A stretch of DNA of 64,000 nucleotides from Kitasatospora aureofaciens (GCA_000720845.1 JODU01000005.1:248001-312000); one strand, 5' to 3'. Shown: positions 28,828 to 38,546, counted from the stretch's first letter. Numbers and translations are program-made. The notes: a model not told the origin generated them from the letters alone.

Positions 28828-30372
28828 GTGACTGGCTGGCGCGTCTTCTGGGTGCCAAAGACCCGTGCGGTTGATCCGCAGAGGGTGCCCGTTTTGGCTG
28901 GTTTGGGTGACCTGGCGGAGAGGGAGGACCACACGGGAATCCACGCCGGGGACCCGATTCTCTTGTCGCCTGACTACCGAATTGATGAATTGCTGAGTCT
29001 GTACCTGTGTCGCTCTTCTTTTGCCCGTCTCGCGGTAGAGACCAAGCGGAACTACACCGATGACTACGCGATCTTCTTTGACTTCCTATGGGGCAGGGGC
29101 AAGGTGTGGAACGAGGCCACGGCCGATGACCTATGGGACTTCGAGGACTGGCGTACGCGCTCGCCGCGGAACCCGCAGAAAGTCGGCGCCGCACGTTGGA
29201 ACCGCGGCCTTGCTGCGCTGACTCGCCTGTACAAGTGGGCGGTTGCCACGGAGAACATGGCGAGCAACCCGGTCCTGATGCATGCAGTGGCCGGCTACCA
29301 GGGCGACGCGGTGCAGGCGCCGGAGGCTCGCGCGAAGGAGGCCAAGTCCAGTGACGTGCACTGGCTGACACCGCGGATGTTCCGGCTCTGGGTGGACGTC
29401 GGCCTACGCGGCCATACGGCGGAGGGCCTGCCGTCGCCGGGCTGGCGGGGACGTCTGGAAGTCCGCAATGTTGCTTTCGTCGATCTGCTCTTCTCCTCGG
29501 GGATGCGGCTGACCGAGGGGGCGTCGCTGCTGACGATCGAGATGCCGAAGCTGCGACTTGGAGGCGCGCGCTACTACACGGGGCGGCTTGCGAAGCGAGT
29601 GACGAAGTCCAGGCGAGCCCGCACCTACTACGTGGCGTCGTCCGTGGTCGGCGAGGTGGAGAGCTACATGGAGTCACTGCGGGCCCGGGTGATCAGGCGT
29701 GCACAGGCAAGAGGCCGCTATGACGCCCTGGTGGAGATGCGGCTGATCACGAAGGTCACCGGGCGTCGCAAGAAGCTCCTGCACTGGGTCGACCGAGACG
29801 GGACGGTGGGGAAGACGCCGCTGACGGACGCGCCGGTGGAGGAGCGGATGACGTACTTTGCCGAGGGCCCGGCAGGCCCGGAACCGCTGTGGTTGTGGCT
29901 GAACGAGCAGGGACTGCCGTTCCAGCCGGAATCATGGGAGAACGTCTTCCGTACGGCTTCGGACCGGTGCGACGACGTTCTGGGACCGGTGATGGCTGAG
30001 CCGCCGTTTTGCACCCCGCACATGTGCCGACACTCATTCGCCCTCTACATGCTCGTGGTGCTGCACCATGTCATGGACGTACGGATGGGCCTCACCCCTG
30101 AGGAGAGGCGGGACTTCCGGCTTCTCTACGGCGATCCGTGGCGCATGGTGCAGGATCTGCTGGGTCACCGGGACATCGAGCTGACCCGGAAGATCTATCT
30201 GGCGCCCGTCTCGGACCTGCAGATCCGGGCGCTGATGGCCGATCCGGCTCCGCGGGACACCGAGGCAGGCGGCCTGGGCGTGTCAGATGCGCGGGTCACG
30301 TCGCTGCTGGCCCGTATCGCGGAGGAGAGCGACGGCATCCAGGACATCGACACGCTGCTGGAGACGGCGTGA
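28828..30372 (+). CDS. Tyrosine recombinase, first of trio (TnpA-like)
   Basis: 514 residues from a GTG at 28828 with GGAGG upstream, only 20 bases inside the left repeat. An N-terminal SAM-like core-binding region (YTDDYAIFFDFLWGRGKV) is followed by the catalytic domain. Residues seen: Arg227 in FSSGMRLTEGA, the HxxR box His398/Arg401 in HMCRHSF, His447 in LLGHRDIELT and the nucleophile Tyr457 in RKIYLAP. All residues needed for strand exchange are therefore present except that the second-domain Lys was not assigned. Its stop overlaps the next start (GTGA). It should cut and rejoin the element's ends with the third protein. Confidence 0.92.
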   Translation: MTGWRVFWVPKTRAVDPQRVPVLAGLGDLAEREDHTGIHAGDPILLSPDYRIDELLSLYLCRSSFARLAVETKRNYTDDYAIFFDFLWGRGKVWNEATADDLWDFEDWRTRSPRNPQKVGAARWNRGLAALTRLYKWAVATENMASNPVLMHAVAGYQGDAVQAPEARAKEAKSSDVHWLTPRMFRLWVDVGLRGHTAEGLPSPGWRGRLEVRNVAFVDLLFSSGMRLTEGASLLTIEMPKLRLGGARYYTGRLAKRVTKSRRARTYYVASSVVGEVESYMESLRARVIRRAQARGRYDALVEMRLITKVTGRRKKLLHWVDRDGTVGKTPLTDAPVEERMTYFAEGPAGPEPLWLWLNEQGLPFQPESWENVFRTASDRCDDVLGPVMAEPPFCTPHMCRHSFALYMLVVLHHVMDVRMGLTPEERRDFRLLYGDPWRMVQDLLGHRDIELTRKIYLAPVSDLQIRALMADPAPRDTEAGGLGVSDARVTSLLARIAEESDGIQDIDTLLETA

Positions 30373-32123
30373 GCCGGCGGGGCCGCAAGGCGGCTCTTCC
30401 CGAGGCCGGGCATCGGCGGCCGGCGGTCCTGGATACATCCGGGCTGGTGGTGCGTCACCGCAGCAAGCTGGGCACCGTCAAGGAGTTCGACTTCGCCGAG
30501 TTGCCGTTCGCCCCGGCGATGCGGCGGTCCTTGGCCGGACTGTTCGCGGCCAAGTGCGCGCCCGGCGGTGGCTGGGACAGCCACGACTCCTCCGTCCACA
30601 TCTGGCGGCTCCTGAGGGGCTTCGGTGAGTTCTTGGCCGAAATTGATCAACAGCCGGACGACATAGCGGACTTGACGGCCGCGACCTGGAGGGCCTGGCG
30701 ATTGAGCCGCCCGCAGACTCAGATGGGGTATGTCCAGATCACCTCGGTAGCGGGGTTCCTGCAGCTGGAACCGCGCCTGGCACAGCCGGTACGGGTGGCC
30801 ATGGCCAAGAGGGTTCCTCGGGTGAAGGTCGAGGAACACGCCTTCGCCCCCGCAGAGTTCGAGGAGGTCCGCCGCTCGGCTCGGCACATGTTCCGCTCTG
30901 CGCTGCTGCGGATCCGGGAGAACGTCCAACTGCTGGAGTCCTGGCGCTCAGGCGCCATCGAGCCCCAGGACCTGCAGAACTGGCTGATCGGTGAGGGGCT
31001 GGACTGCCTCGCCCGCACCGGCCATATACCCCGCTATCCGAGAGGTGACGGCCGGATGCGTCCGGTCTTCCGCTACTCGAAGGCCATGGGTGGTGACGGC
31101 GCCATTTACACCTGGCGGCGCCTGTATTTCTCGCGCCGGGAGGCCACTGCGCTGGGCGTCCTGCTCGCCGCGGAGCACGGCCTGAACGCCACCACGGTCG
31201 GTGAGATGCGCACGCCCAGGGCGACGCCGGACTCGGGCGAGGGCCGCTTTCCGGTCTACCGGATGGAACTGGAGAAGCGACGCAAGGGCGAGGCAGACCA
31301 CTTCGAGACCCGCAACCTTGCCGACTTCGGCGCCGATTCGCCCGGACGTCTGATCACCGAGGCCCTGGAGGCCACCGCCCCGGCCCGTGCCTACCTGGCA
31401 TCCGTGGGCTGTACCGCCGACAGATTTCTGATCTGGCACGAAACCCGTCCACGCCACTGGCAGGACACCAACGAGGCACTGATCCGGGAGGGCCCTTTCG
31501 GACTGGGTCTGACCAAGCCGGACTTCGACGACTACGGAACTCACTTCGGCCCTGACGGGGGCGGCGTCATGCGCCGGGCCCGCAAGACGGCGAACGTGGT
31601 GTACCGGCGCGAGCCGGGGCAGAACAGCCAGGACACCCACGACAGCGTCTACGTCATCCCCGAGCCGCAGGCCCAACAGGCCGCCATCCCCGTCATCGCC
31701 GCAGGAGCCGAGGACGCTCTGGAGTCCGCCCACCGCACCGTGTTCACGGCCAAGCTCACCGACGCTCCCGAGGACGGCGAGGTAGAGGCCGCCACCAACG
31801 GTTGTGCGGACTACGAGAACAGCCCCATCACCGGGCCCGGCGCCAGCTGCGGGGCATCGTTTCTGCTCTGCACCGCGTGCCCCAACGCCCGCGTCCACCC
31901 CGGTCATCACTCCCGCCTGGCCCACCTGCACCGTGCCATTGGGGAACTGGAGGGCGTGCTGCCCAAGGCGGTCTGGGACGCGGAGTGGTCCGAGCCCCAC
32001 GCCCGGCTGTCCGACCTCAAAGGACGCCTGGGGCGTGCTCTTTGGCGCCGGGCCCTTGCCAATGTCACCGCTGAGGACCGCCAGGTCGTCGGCGACCTGC
32101 TGAACGGACTCTACGACCTGTGA
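30369..32123 (+). CDS. Degenerate recombinase-like protein, second of trio
   Basis: 584 residues, GTG overlapping the previous stop. It looks like a phage-integrase-fold protein: an N-terminal core-binding-like region (SSVHIWRLLRGFGEFLAEID) and a later segment LGVLLAAEHGLNATTVGEM that aligns by eye with the strand carrying the first catalytic Arg, here Asn. Near the expected end of the fold, NSQDTHDSVYVIPEP resembles a His/Tyr box, but no HxxR is evident. A cysteine-rich tail (GCADYENSPI, LLCTACPNARVHPGH) may bind zinc. I infer a non-catalytic or specialised subunit of the recombination complex. Annotation pipelines may leave it hypothetical. Confidence 0.75.
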   Translation: MSRRGRKAALPEAGHRRPAVLDTSGLVVRHRSKLGTVKEFDFAELPFAPAMRRSLAGLFAAKCAPGGGWDSHDSSVHIWRLLRGFGEFLAEIDQQPDDIADLTAATWRAWRLSRPQTQMGYVQITSVAGFLQLEPRLAQPVRVAMAKRVPRVKVEEHAFAPAEFEEVRRSARHMFRSALLRIRENVQLLESWRSGAIEPQDLQNWLIGEGLDCLARTGHIPRYPRGDGRMRPVFRYSKAMGGDGAIYTWRRLYFSRREATALGVLLAAEHGLNATTVGEMRTPRATPDSGEGRFPVYRMELEKRRKGEADHFETRNLADFGADSPGRLITEALEATAPARAYLASVGCTADRFLIWHETRPRHWQDTNEALIREGPFGLGLTKPDFDDYGTHFGPDGGGVMRRARKTANVVYRREPGQNSQDTHDSVYVIPEPQAQQAAIPVIAAGAEDALESAHRTVFTAKLTDAPEDGEVEAATNGCADYENSPITGPGASCGASFLLCTACPNARVHPGHHSRLAHLHRAIGELEGVLPKAVWDAEWSEPHARLSDLKGRLGRALWRRALANVTAEDRQVVGDLLNGLYDL

Positions 32124-34219
32124 CCGTCGCTCTCCTGGAAAGCCTTCCCGACCGCCCGGGCCCCGATACACCCGTCATCGCCGCTGACCTGATCGTCAAC
32201 CCGGAAGCACCTAACGCCCGCTACAGCGACGTGATCTGGCCGCTTTCTCCCCTCAACGCGAACCCGAGCGCTTCCCGGAACGCACTACACCTGGATGCCT
32301 TTCCCGAGCCGCTGCGGGGGGAGTTCACCTACCTGGCCTGGTCGATGATCAACCGGGCCCTGCCGGACGAATTCCTGGTCGGTCGTGTCCCCACCTGGAG
32401 GACCCGACAGAGCCCCGGCAAGCTCTACGCCACCCTGCAGCGCTGGCGAGGCCTGGCCGAGTGGCTGGTCAAACGGGACATCACCACCCTCGCGCAGTGC
32501 ACGACAGAGGACGTGCGGGCGTTCGCGCTCGACAACCTGCGCACCCCGAAGTCACGCGAGTACGCGGGATCGTTCCTGACGTCAATCTCGCGGCTATGGG
32601 CGTTCGACTTTTACGACGCCCGGCCGCTGGGGATCGGTGAACCGCCGTGGCACTGGGAGGGGATCGACGACTTCCTGCCGGCGGCGACCGCGCGCGGGGA
32701 GAACGCGACCGAGCCGATCACAGCGGCCACAATGGGACCGCTGCTGATCTGGGCCCTGCGGGTCGTCGACGACTTCGCCGAGGACATCATGAGTGCCTGG
32801 GAGAAGGCCACGGAGATGACCGCCCGGGCCGAGGCCACGGTCACCAACAAGCTGGGTCTGGCTCGCATCAAGGACTATGTCGACGCCCGCCGCGACCGCG
32901 GCGAGCCCATCCCCAGCTGGGTCCAATCGCACGGGCTCACGGAGTGCATCCCCTACATCTCCGCTCTGACCGGCGCCTCCATGGGCCAGGTCGACAGGGT
33001 GCTGAGGAGGGGCTACCGGAGTGAGTACGCCCGCGCGAACCTCGGCCCCAGCCCGCTGAAACTCAAGATCAAAGGCTGTATCGACGGCACCCCCTGGACC
33101 AAGGCGATCGACTTCGGCGACGTCGACTCGTTGATGCGGCACCTGGGCACGGCCTGCTTCATCGTGCTGGCCTACCTGACCGGCATGCGGCCGGGCGAGG
33201 TGCTGAGCCTGCGCAGTGGAAGTTGTCCCGAACCGGACTCGGGACGGCACCTGATCTACGGAAACGTCTACAAGACCGCCCGCGATGAGGATGGCAACTA
33301 CCTGTCCGAGGGGACGCTGCGCGAGATGCCGTGGGTCGCCATCGTCCCCGCGGTCAGCGCCATCCGGGTCTTGGAGCAGATCGTCCCCGAAGGCGACTTG
33401 CTGTTCGACGCGCACGCCCACGACTTCCGCTTGCGGCGCAAATTCACCGGGTCCATCACCTACGCGACGATGAGCGAGCGCATCGAACACTTCGCCACCT
33501 GGGCGTCTGACCAGGCCACCCGCCTGGAGCGGCCGCATGAGACCGTCCCCGCCGACCCGCACGGCGCGATCGGCACCGAACGGTTCAGACGGACCCTGGC
33601 CTGGCACATCGCCCGCCGCCCCGGCGGCTTGGTAGCCCTGGCGATCCAGTACGGCCACATGCGCACGGTGGTCAGCGCCGGCTATGCCTCGCGCAGCCGC
33701 GACGGCATTCACGACCTCCTCGACATCGAAACCGCCCGGGCGACCGTCGACACCCTGGCCACACTCAACGCCGACCTGAGTGAAGGAGTCGGCATCTCCG
33801 GCTCAGCAGCCCGCCGCGCGATCAACGCAGCTGCCCACGCACCGGAGTTCATCGGCACTGTGATCAGCGTACGGACCGCTCAGGACATCCTGGACAACTC
33901 GCAACTGTCCGTCTACGAGAACCCCGGCAGCTACCTGATGTGCGTCTACAGCCGCGACAAAGCCCTGTGTCACCGACTGGAGGGCCAACAGGAAGCCCCG
34001 AGCCTGGAGCGATGCCAGCCATCTTGCGCGAACATCACCCGCACCGACCACCACGCAGAACAACTCATCGTCTTAGCTGAGCAGTTGGAGAAGCAGGCCG
34101 GATCCGAAATCGTCCCCGTCCCGCTGGCCGACCGCTTCCGCCGCCGCGCCAGCCGCCTCCGATCCTTTGCCGACGAGCACTACCGCAACCGCGTCACCGT
34201 TCAGGAGGACCCGTCATGA
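32120..34219 (+). CDS. Tyrosine recombinase, third of trio (TnpB-like)
   Basis: 699 residues, GTG overlapping the previous stop. The size is near that of Tn554 TnpB. Catalytic domain signals: Arg357 in AYLTGMRPGEVLSL, a basic box in ERFRRTLAWHIARRPGG, His513 in IQYGHMRTVV and a likely nucleophile Tyr522 in SAGYASRSR. A Cys-containing C-terminal part (YLMCVYSRDKALCHR, LERCQPSCANITRTDH) could be a zinc site. Codon 652 is TTA, the rare leucine codon read by the bldA tRNA in Streptomyces. The stop overlaps the start of the next gene (ATGA). It presumably acts with the first recombinase for site-specific integration. Confidence 0.9.
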   Translation: MTVALLESLPDRPGPDTPVIAADLIVNPEAPNARYSDVIWPLSPLNANPSASRNALHLDAFPEPLRGEFTYLAWSMINRALPDEFLVGRVPTWRTRQSPGKLYATLQRWRGLAEWLVKRDITTLAQCTTEDVRAFALDNLRTPKSREYAGSFLTSISRLWAFDFYDARPLGIGEPPWHWEGIDDFLPAATARGENATEPITAATMGPLLIWALRVVDDFAEDIMSAWEKATEMTARAEATVTNKLGLARIKDYVDARRDRGEPIPSWVQSHGLTECIPYISALTGASMGQVDRVLRRGYRSEYARANLGPSPLKLKIKGCIDGTPWTKAIDFGDVDSLMRHLGTACFIVLAYLTGMRPGEVLSLRSGSCPEPDSGRHLIYGNVYKTARDEDGNYLSEGTLREMPWVAIVPAVSAIRVLEQIVPEGDLLFDAHAHDFRLRRKFTGSITYATMSERIEHFATWASDQATRLERPHETVPADPHGAIGTERFRRTLAWHIARRPGGLVALAIQYGHMRTVVSAGYASRSRDGIHDLLDIETARATVDTLATLNADLSEGVGISGSAARRAINAAAHAPEFIGTVISVRTAQDILDNSQLSVYENPGSYLMCVYSRDKALCHRLEGQQEAPSLERCQPSCANITRTDHHAEQLIVLAEQLEKQAGSEIVPVPLADRFRRRASRLRSFADEHYRNRVTVQEDPS

Positions 34220-34647
34220 GCCCCGCTCCAGATGAACGCGACCGCATCCGCGCTGCCATGGACCGGATCCTGGCCGGCACCCCCGAACACTCCAACGGCG
34301 CCCTGACCATCGTGGCCCTCGCCCAGGAGGCACAGGTCCCGCGCAACGCACTCACCCAGCGCCACCTGGACCTGAAGAACGAGTTCTACGAGAAGGTCCG
34401 CGCCCGCGGTGCCATGCCGGACAGCGAGAAGCGGCTGCGGCGTCAAGTGACCAAACTCAAGGAACTGCGAGCGGCGGACGCCAAGGAGCTTGCGGCCCTG
34501 CGATCCGACGTCGAAGCCCTGGTCGGCGCCCTGCACCAGGCACAGATGGAGAACCGGCAACTGCGTCAGCGGCTCGCTGCCCCCGACCCCGCAGTGCGTT
34601 CGCTGCCCACGCAGCCCCGACCGCGAGCCGTCCGCAGGCGCTCCTGA
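34216..34647 (+). CDS. Small coiled-coil protein, TnpC/DUF6262-like
   Basis: 143 residues, ATG overlapping the previous stop, with AGGAGG nearby. The N-terminal third has a helix-turn-helix look (LTIVALAQEAQVPRNALTQR), followed by a long coiled coil (RRQVTKLKELRAADAKELAA, LHQAQMENRQLRQRL). Size, position and coiled coil fit TnpC of Tn554, which sets orientation and efficiency of transposition; assignment to DUF6262 is from memory of similar actinobacterial operons. It closes the four-gene transposition operon. Confidence 0.75.
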   Translation: MSPAPDERDRIRAAMDRILAGTPEHSNGALTIVALAQEAQVPRNALTQRHLDLKNEFYEKVRARGAMPDSEKRLRRQVTKLKELRAADAKELAALRSDVEALVGALHQAQMENRQLRQRLAAPDPAVRSLPTQPRPRAVRRRS

Positions 34648-34776
34648 ACGACAATGCAATCCGACTGCAGCGAGGGGATGCCGTCACGGCGATGGCCTCT
34701 TCTGTATGTGGGCCAGGGCAACCGGGGGACAGCCCGAAGCCAGAAATTCGGTGGACAGCGTCACTACGGTGGACTC

Positions 34777-35376
34777 ATGACTTGGTCGCTAGGCTACTTG
34801 CCTCTTCGCGAGCCTGACCTACTTGACGCTCTATTTCTTGCGGCTGGGCGTTCACTTCACATCGCCAACGCGTTCGAAGGGAAATGCCGCTGGATGCTCC
34901 GATGTATCAACCTGGTTGAAGTGCACCAAAACGCCGACCCGGTTGCCACGTTCGAGGATCTCATCGCTGCACTTCCGGCCGACAAGATGCTTGGGCCTGC
35001 GTTGCACCAGCTGACCGGCCACATGTCGTGCCCCACCGAGACCGTGGACGTGCTGCGGCGGGCCAGGGAGGCGCGGAATTTCATTGCGCACGAAGGTGCC
35101 GACGTCGGTGACATCAGTGCCGCCCGGGCGAAGCACCTCCTCGAGCACGCAGGCCGCCTGCGCTCCGCGGTGTCAGACCTGGCAGCCGGCGACAACATCA
35201 TCTCGCAGTGGGGGTTCCACTTCGAGGAGCCGAATTGCTCTCCCCCGCGAGACCTGATTGATGCATACCCGGCGATGATCGACAAGTGGGTCTTCGGGCA
35301 CTTCGGCAATCTCCTCGACGATTTCACGGCCTCGGCGCCCACAGAAGCCGCCAAGCCAGCACAAAAGCCGTCATAG
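34777..35376 (+). CDS. HEPN-like protein
   Basis: 199 residues from the ATG at 34777, chosen because protein-like sequence starts there; no strong ribosome site. The protein is all-helical by composition. The segment RRAREARNFIAHEGADVGD holds an R-x4-H motif (Arg100, His105), the catalytic signature of HEPN ribonucleases and a frequent helix in HEPN-fold proteins generally. Flanking segments (IANAFEGKCRWMLRCINLVE, AKHLLEHAGRLRSAVSDLAA) fit a helical bundle. No MNT antitoxin or other partner lies next to it. It follows the transposition operon by 129 bases and is convergent with the DUF2290/helicase pair. It could be a lone RNase effector or a structural HEPN protein. Confidence 0.55.
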   Translation: MTWSLGYLPLREPDLLDALFLAAGRSLHIANAFEGKCRWMLRCINLVEVHQNADPVATFEDLIAALPADKMLGPALHQLTGHMSCPTETVDVLRRAREARNFIAHEGADVGDISAARAKHLLEHAGRLRSAVSDLAAGDNIISQWGFHFEEPNCSPPRDLIDAYPAMIDKWVFGHFGNLLDDFTASAPTEAAKPAQKPS

Positions 35377-35481
35377 CTGTTGTCGGCCAGCAATCTCGAT
35401 GAGTCGTATCGGCGCTGGCGGCGCTTCCCTGCGGCCGTGCGACGGCATACGAAGCGTTGCCTGAAGCCACTGTGGAGTGAT

Positions 35482-36141
35482 CTAACTCCAGTACAGGTGC
35501 GGGGTGTTGCGCTCATCAGGAGTAAGTGTGCGGGGGCCGGCTTCCCTGGTCGCTGAGCTTCCGAAGAACGGGAGATGTGCTTTCCACAGGTCAGGATAGA
35601 AGTGCCGGAAGATGAAGTCGGTGAACCGCCCGATGTGCATTGGCGCAGCGCAGGCGATTCGGCAGTCCGCAGAGTTGATGGTCAAATGTGCCGCCGGATG
35701 ACCCGGAGCCGCAGACCCTGGGTCGAAGTCGAAGCGGATCGCAGAGTGCAGAACCATGTTCGTCGGCTCGGTCTCGATGTGGAGATCAATCACATCGATG
35801 ATCGGGTCCTGGCGCACGAGTTCGCTGTCCACGCGGTAGGGGCAGGGGACATAGGCAAGGCGGTGCCCAGCGATTTCTCCCTCTTCGATCTCATAGGTGA
35901 TCTGCAGCAACGCGCCATCGAAGAGGAGAGCTGAATAGGCGCCGGCCTGGGCCCATCGCCGGTAGTCCTGGAGGGTCGGGTCTCCTCGATTAACCAGGAA
36001 AGGGATACCGGGGTCCGTCGCGTGCCAGGAGACGCGCGTCCCGCTGACAGAGACGGTGTTGATGTAAGCGGCTATCTCCGCGTTGAGAAGGTAGTCGAGG
36101 AGGTTTCTGACCTCCTCGGCGACCGTTCTAGTCGTCGTCAC
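35482..36141 (-). CDS. DUF2290-like protein paired with the helicase
   Basis: 219 residues. The C-terminal half has the pattern I associate with DUF2290: HPAAHLTINSADCRIACAAP followed by FTDFIFRHFYPDLW. The N-terminal half is a helix then beta-rich (LLNAEIAAYINTVSVSGTRV, ALLQITYEIEEGEIAGHRLA). It is soluble, with no known enzymatic motif. The start at 36141 lies inside the 3' end of the helicase gene (14-base overlap), so the two are translationally coupled. Co-inheritance suggests it is a sensor or adaptor for the helicase. The family name is from memory and should be tested by profile search. Confidence 0.65.
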   Translation of the reverse strand: MTTTRTVAEEVRNLLDYLLNAEIAAYINTVSVSGTRVSWHATDPGIPFLVNRGDPTLQDYRRWAQAGAYSALLFDGALLQITYEIEEGEIAGHRLAYVPCPYRVDSELVRQDPIIDVIDLHIETEPTNMVLHSAIRFDFDPGSAAPGHPAAHLTINSADCRIACAAPMHIGRFTDFIFRHFYPDLWKAHLPFFGSSATREAGPRTLTPDERNTPHLYWS

Positions 36142-38275
36142 GCGGCATGTCTTCCTTGAGCTTCATCACCAGCCGTGTCCGCATTGCGGGCGGAAGGTCA
36201 TAGAGATCGATCTGATCGGTCTCGTAGGCTTCAAGGAAGGCCTGAAGTCCGTCCGTTGCCTTCTGTACCACAGCGCGGTCATCGTCAGAGCGGTCGCGGT
36301 GAAGGTGTCGAAGCTGGTCCAGCTCCTCGCGCGAGGGGATGGTGAAGCCGAGACGGAAGTTCTTCTCCCGCACTGTGTCGATCTCGCGGGAAATCGCGTC
36401 CATCCGATCGCCCCAGCCCACGACGCGGACCCACGCTCTGCTGCGGGTGATGGCGGTGAAGAGGGTGTTGCGACGGGTGACGGCCTGATTATCGCTGTTC
36501 GCATACTGAGCATCGACGACGTAGACCATAGGAGCCTCGTTGCCCTTGGCCCGGTAGATGTGGGCCAGGGCGACGGATTCCCGTTTGAACACCTCGTCGA
36601 CACTCGTGCCGACTCCCACCAGATGCGAGGGGATCCCGTGTTGCAGAAGTGTCTGCATTAGCCGCGGTGCCCGGGATTTGGCACGGTAGACGTCAGGCAG
36701 GACGATCAGAATGTCGTCGTGCTCAAGTTCGTCCTCGGCCAAGTTCTTCTTGATCTGCTGAGCTACCCAGATGTCCTGGGCAGCCTGATCGTCGAAACGC
36801 TTCATGATGACTGCGTCGTCCGGGGTGAGCAGTTCACGGAAGTAGGCCGGGGAGCTCGACTCCGCCCGCTCCAACGTCACCGCTGAGCCGAGAGCGAGAC
36901 TGCCGTGGACCGTGTTGTAGCCGATGTCCCCCCACAGTTCGGGGGCGTCGAAGTGCTGCAGCAGACCGCCGTCGCGGTACACGCCGATTCCCAAGGCGTG
37001 AGCTGTGGCCAGTGCCCAGGGAGTGTTGCGATAGCAGACCGGCAGCACAATGTCGCGCCGCGGCTGCTTGTCCTGCTCGGCGAGACTGACGAGGCTCTCC
37101 CCCGAAGGACCTGTCCCGAACAGCTCATCTGTCCCGGGCATAGCCGACTCCGACAGCTTCTGAAGCTCGTCGTAGCCCCAGACGATGCGCTTGGGATCCC
37201 TCGTCAGTAGATAGACGAGCTGGAAGAACTCCGGTGGAAGATCCTGGGCCTCGTCGATGAGGACCGCATCGAAGACCGGCTCGGGCGAGCCGGCGCGGAC
37301 CACCGCGAGGAGTTCCTGGCACACCCCCTGGAAGGCGTTGTCCATGCCGTAGGTGGCGCGCGCGTAGTTCCAGTCCCGCGGTGTGACCCCTACAGCACGG
37401 GCCATCTCGCTATACATGCCGACCTTGGAGCTCGACCCCCAGGAGTGCATGATCTGCAGAAACTGCTCGTCGTAGCGGTCGTTGCTGTACTCGAACGTGA
37501 AGCGTTCCACCAAGTCCTGGATCTGCTGATACAGGGCTCGGGAGTGGAAGGTCACTGCTATGCGCCACTCGGGGTGCTGGGTATGCAGGTAGGCAGCCTT
37601 AAGAGCAAGAACAACCGTCTTGCCCGATCCGGCCAGGCCGCGGATTCGTTGCGGCCCCTCTGGTGTCTCGATCGCGGCAGCCTTCTGCCACTGGTCTAGG
37701 TTCGCGATACCTCGTTCGATCACCTTCAAGATAGCGCCGCGGGAGGATGCGTCCTGGACCGATGAGCGCTTCTTGACCGGCTTGATCGTCGTTACTCGCT
37801 GCAGTGCCGCTTGCAGTGCTCGCTCGGTGTTCTCATCGATACCATCGAGACCCGCCACTTCCGTGGCGACGTCTAGTAGGTCGCAATAGATGCCCTCGAC
37901 CTCGGAGGGCTGATCGCCAACCGGCCCCGGGAAGACGGTGACCGTGGAGATCTCCAGGGCCAGCTGCCGGCGCCGACGCAGCCCGCTGTGCTTGCCAAGT
38001 GTGCTCTCCAGGACGTTGTACAGACGGTCCTGAGCCGAGGAGACAACGTCCCATCCGTCCGCATCGCGTGGAATGGTGTCCTCGAGGAGGAAAGCCACAA
38101 GTCCGTGGCTCCTACTTACCAGTAGAGCATCCACCTCAACCCGGTCGTCAGCCGTGGCCAGTACGGGGTACCCGAGATACACCGTGCCATCGGAGACCAC
38201 CTCACGCAGCTTCTCCGCCAGCTGCGATGCGGTGCTCCGGTCTCGGCTCTCGCCGTATACAACCTCCAGCGGCAC
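36128..38275 (-). CDS. UvrD/Rep-type superfamily 1 helicase with N-terminal nuclease-like domain
   Basis: 715 residues from a GTG at 38275. Residues 1-120 look like a PD-(D/E)xK/NERD-type fold (VEVDALLVSRSHGLVAFLLE), but the usual ExK is not evident. The helicase part has Walker A GLAGSGKT (213-220), Walker B LIDEAQDLP (339-347), a motif near 435 (VLPVCYRNTPWALATAH) and late motifs IYRAKGNEAPMVYVVDAQ and NTLFTAITRSRAWVRVVG. This is a 3'-5' SF1A translocase arrangement acting on nucleic acid, in the cytoplasm. It is coupled to the DUF2290-like gene. Location in a mobile element among defence-type genes suggests a two-gene anti-phage or anti-plasmid system. Confidence 0.85.
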   Translation of the reverse strand: MPLEVVYGESRDRSTASQLAEKLREVVSDGTVYLGYPVLATADDRVEVDALLVSRSHGLVAFLLEDTIPRDADGWDVVSSAQDRLYNVLESTLGKHSGLRRRRQLALEISTVTVFPGPVGDQPSEVEGIYCDLLDVATEVAGLDGIDENTERALQAALQRVTTIKPVKKRSSVQDASSRGAILKVIERGIANLDQWQKAAAIETPEGPQRIRGLAGSGKTVVLALKAAYLHTQHPEWRIAVTFHSRALYQQIQDLVERFTFEYSNDRYDEQFLQIMHSWGSSSKVGMYSEMARAVGVTPRDWNYARATYGMDNAFQGVCQELLAVVRAGSPEPVFDAVLIDEAQDLPPEFFQLVYLLTRDPKRIVWGYDELQKLSESAMPGTDELFGTGPSGESLVSLAEQDKQPRRDIVLPVCYRNTPWALATAHALGIGVYRDGGLLQHFDAPELWGDIGYNTVHGSLALGSAVTLERAESSSPAYFRELLTPDDAVIMKRFDDQAAQDIWVAQQIKKNLAEDELEHDDILIVLPDVYRAKSRAPRLMQTLLQHGIPSHLVGVGTSVDEVFKRESVALAHIYRAKGNEAPMVYVVDAQYANSDNQAVTRRNTLFTAITRSRAWVRVVGWGDRMDAISREIDTVREKNFRLGFTIPSREELDQLRHLHRDRSDDDRAVVQKATDGLQAFLEAYETDQIDLYDLPPAMRTRLVMKLKEDMPRDDD

Positions 38276-38546
38276 TACGGCGCTCTCTTCCCTCTTGGTG
38301 CGGTCAGGCGTAGCCGTGACACGCGTGCATACCGGCCGTCACTCATCCTAATGATCCAGGTCTGCTTCCATTGCAGAGTCGATGCGACGGCCACCAGAAG
38401 CTCGTCAGCGTTCACGGGCTTCGCATAGCGGTGCACCGTGCAGTAGCTGGGATGTCGCGCAGTGAGCGGCCCGGGCCCGCAGCCGATTCGCCGACGCGGC
38501 CCGACACGAGCTCGCTCCGCAGCCGGCCCAGCGTCGTGACAACAGG

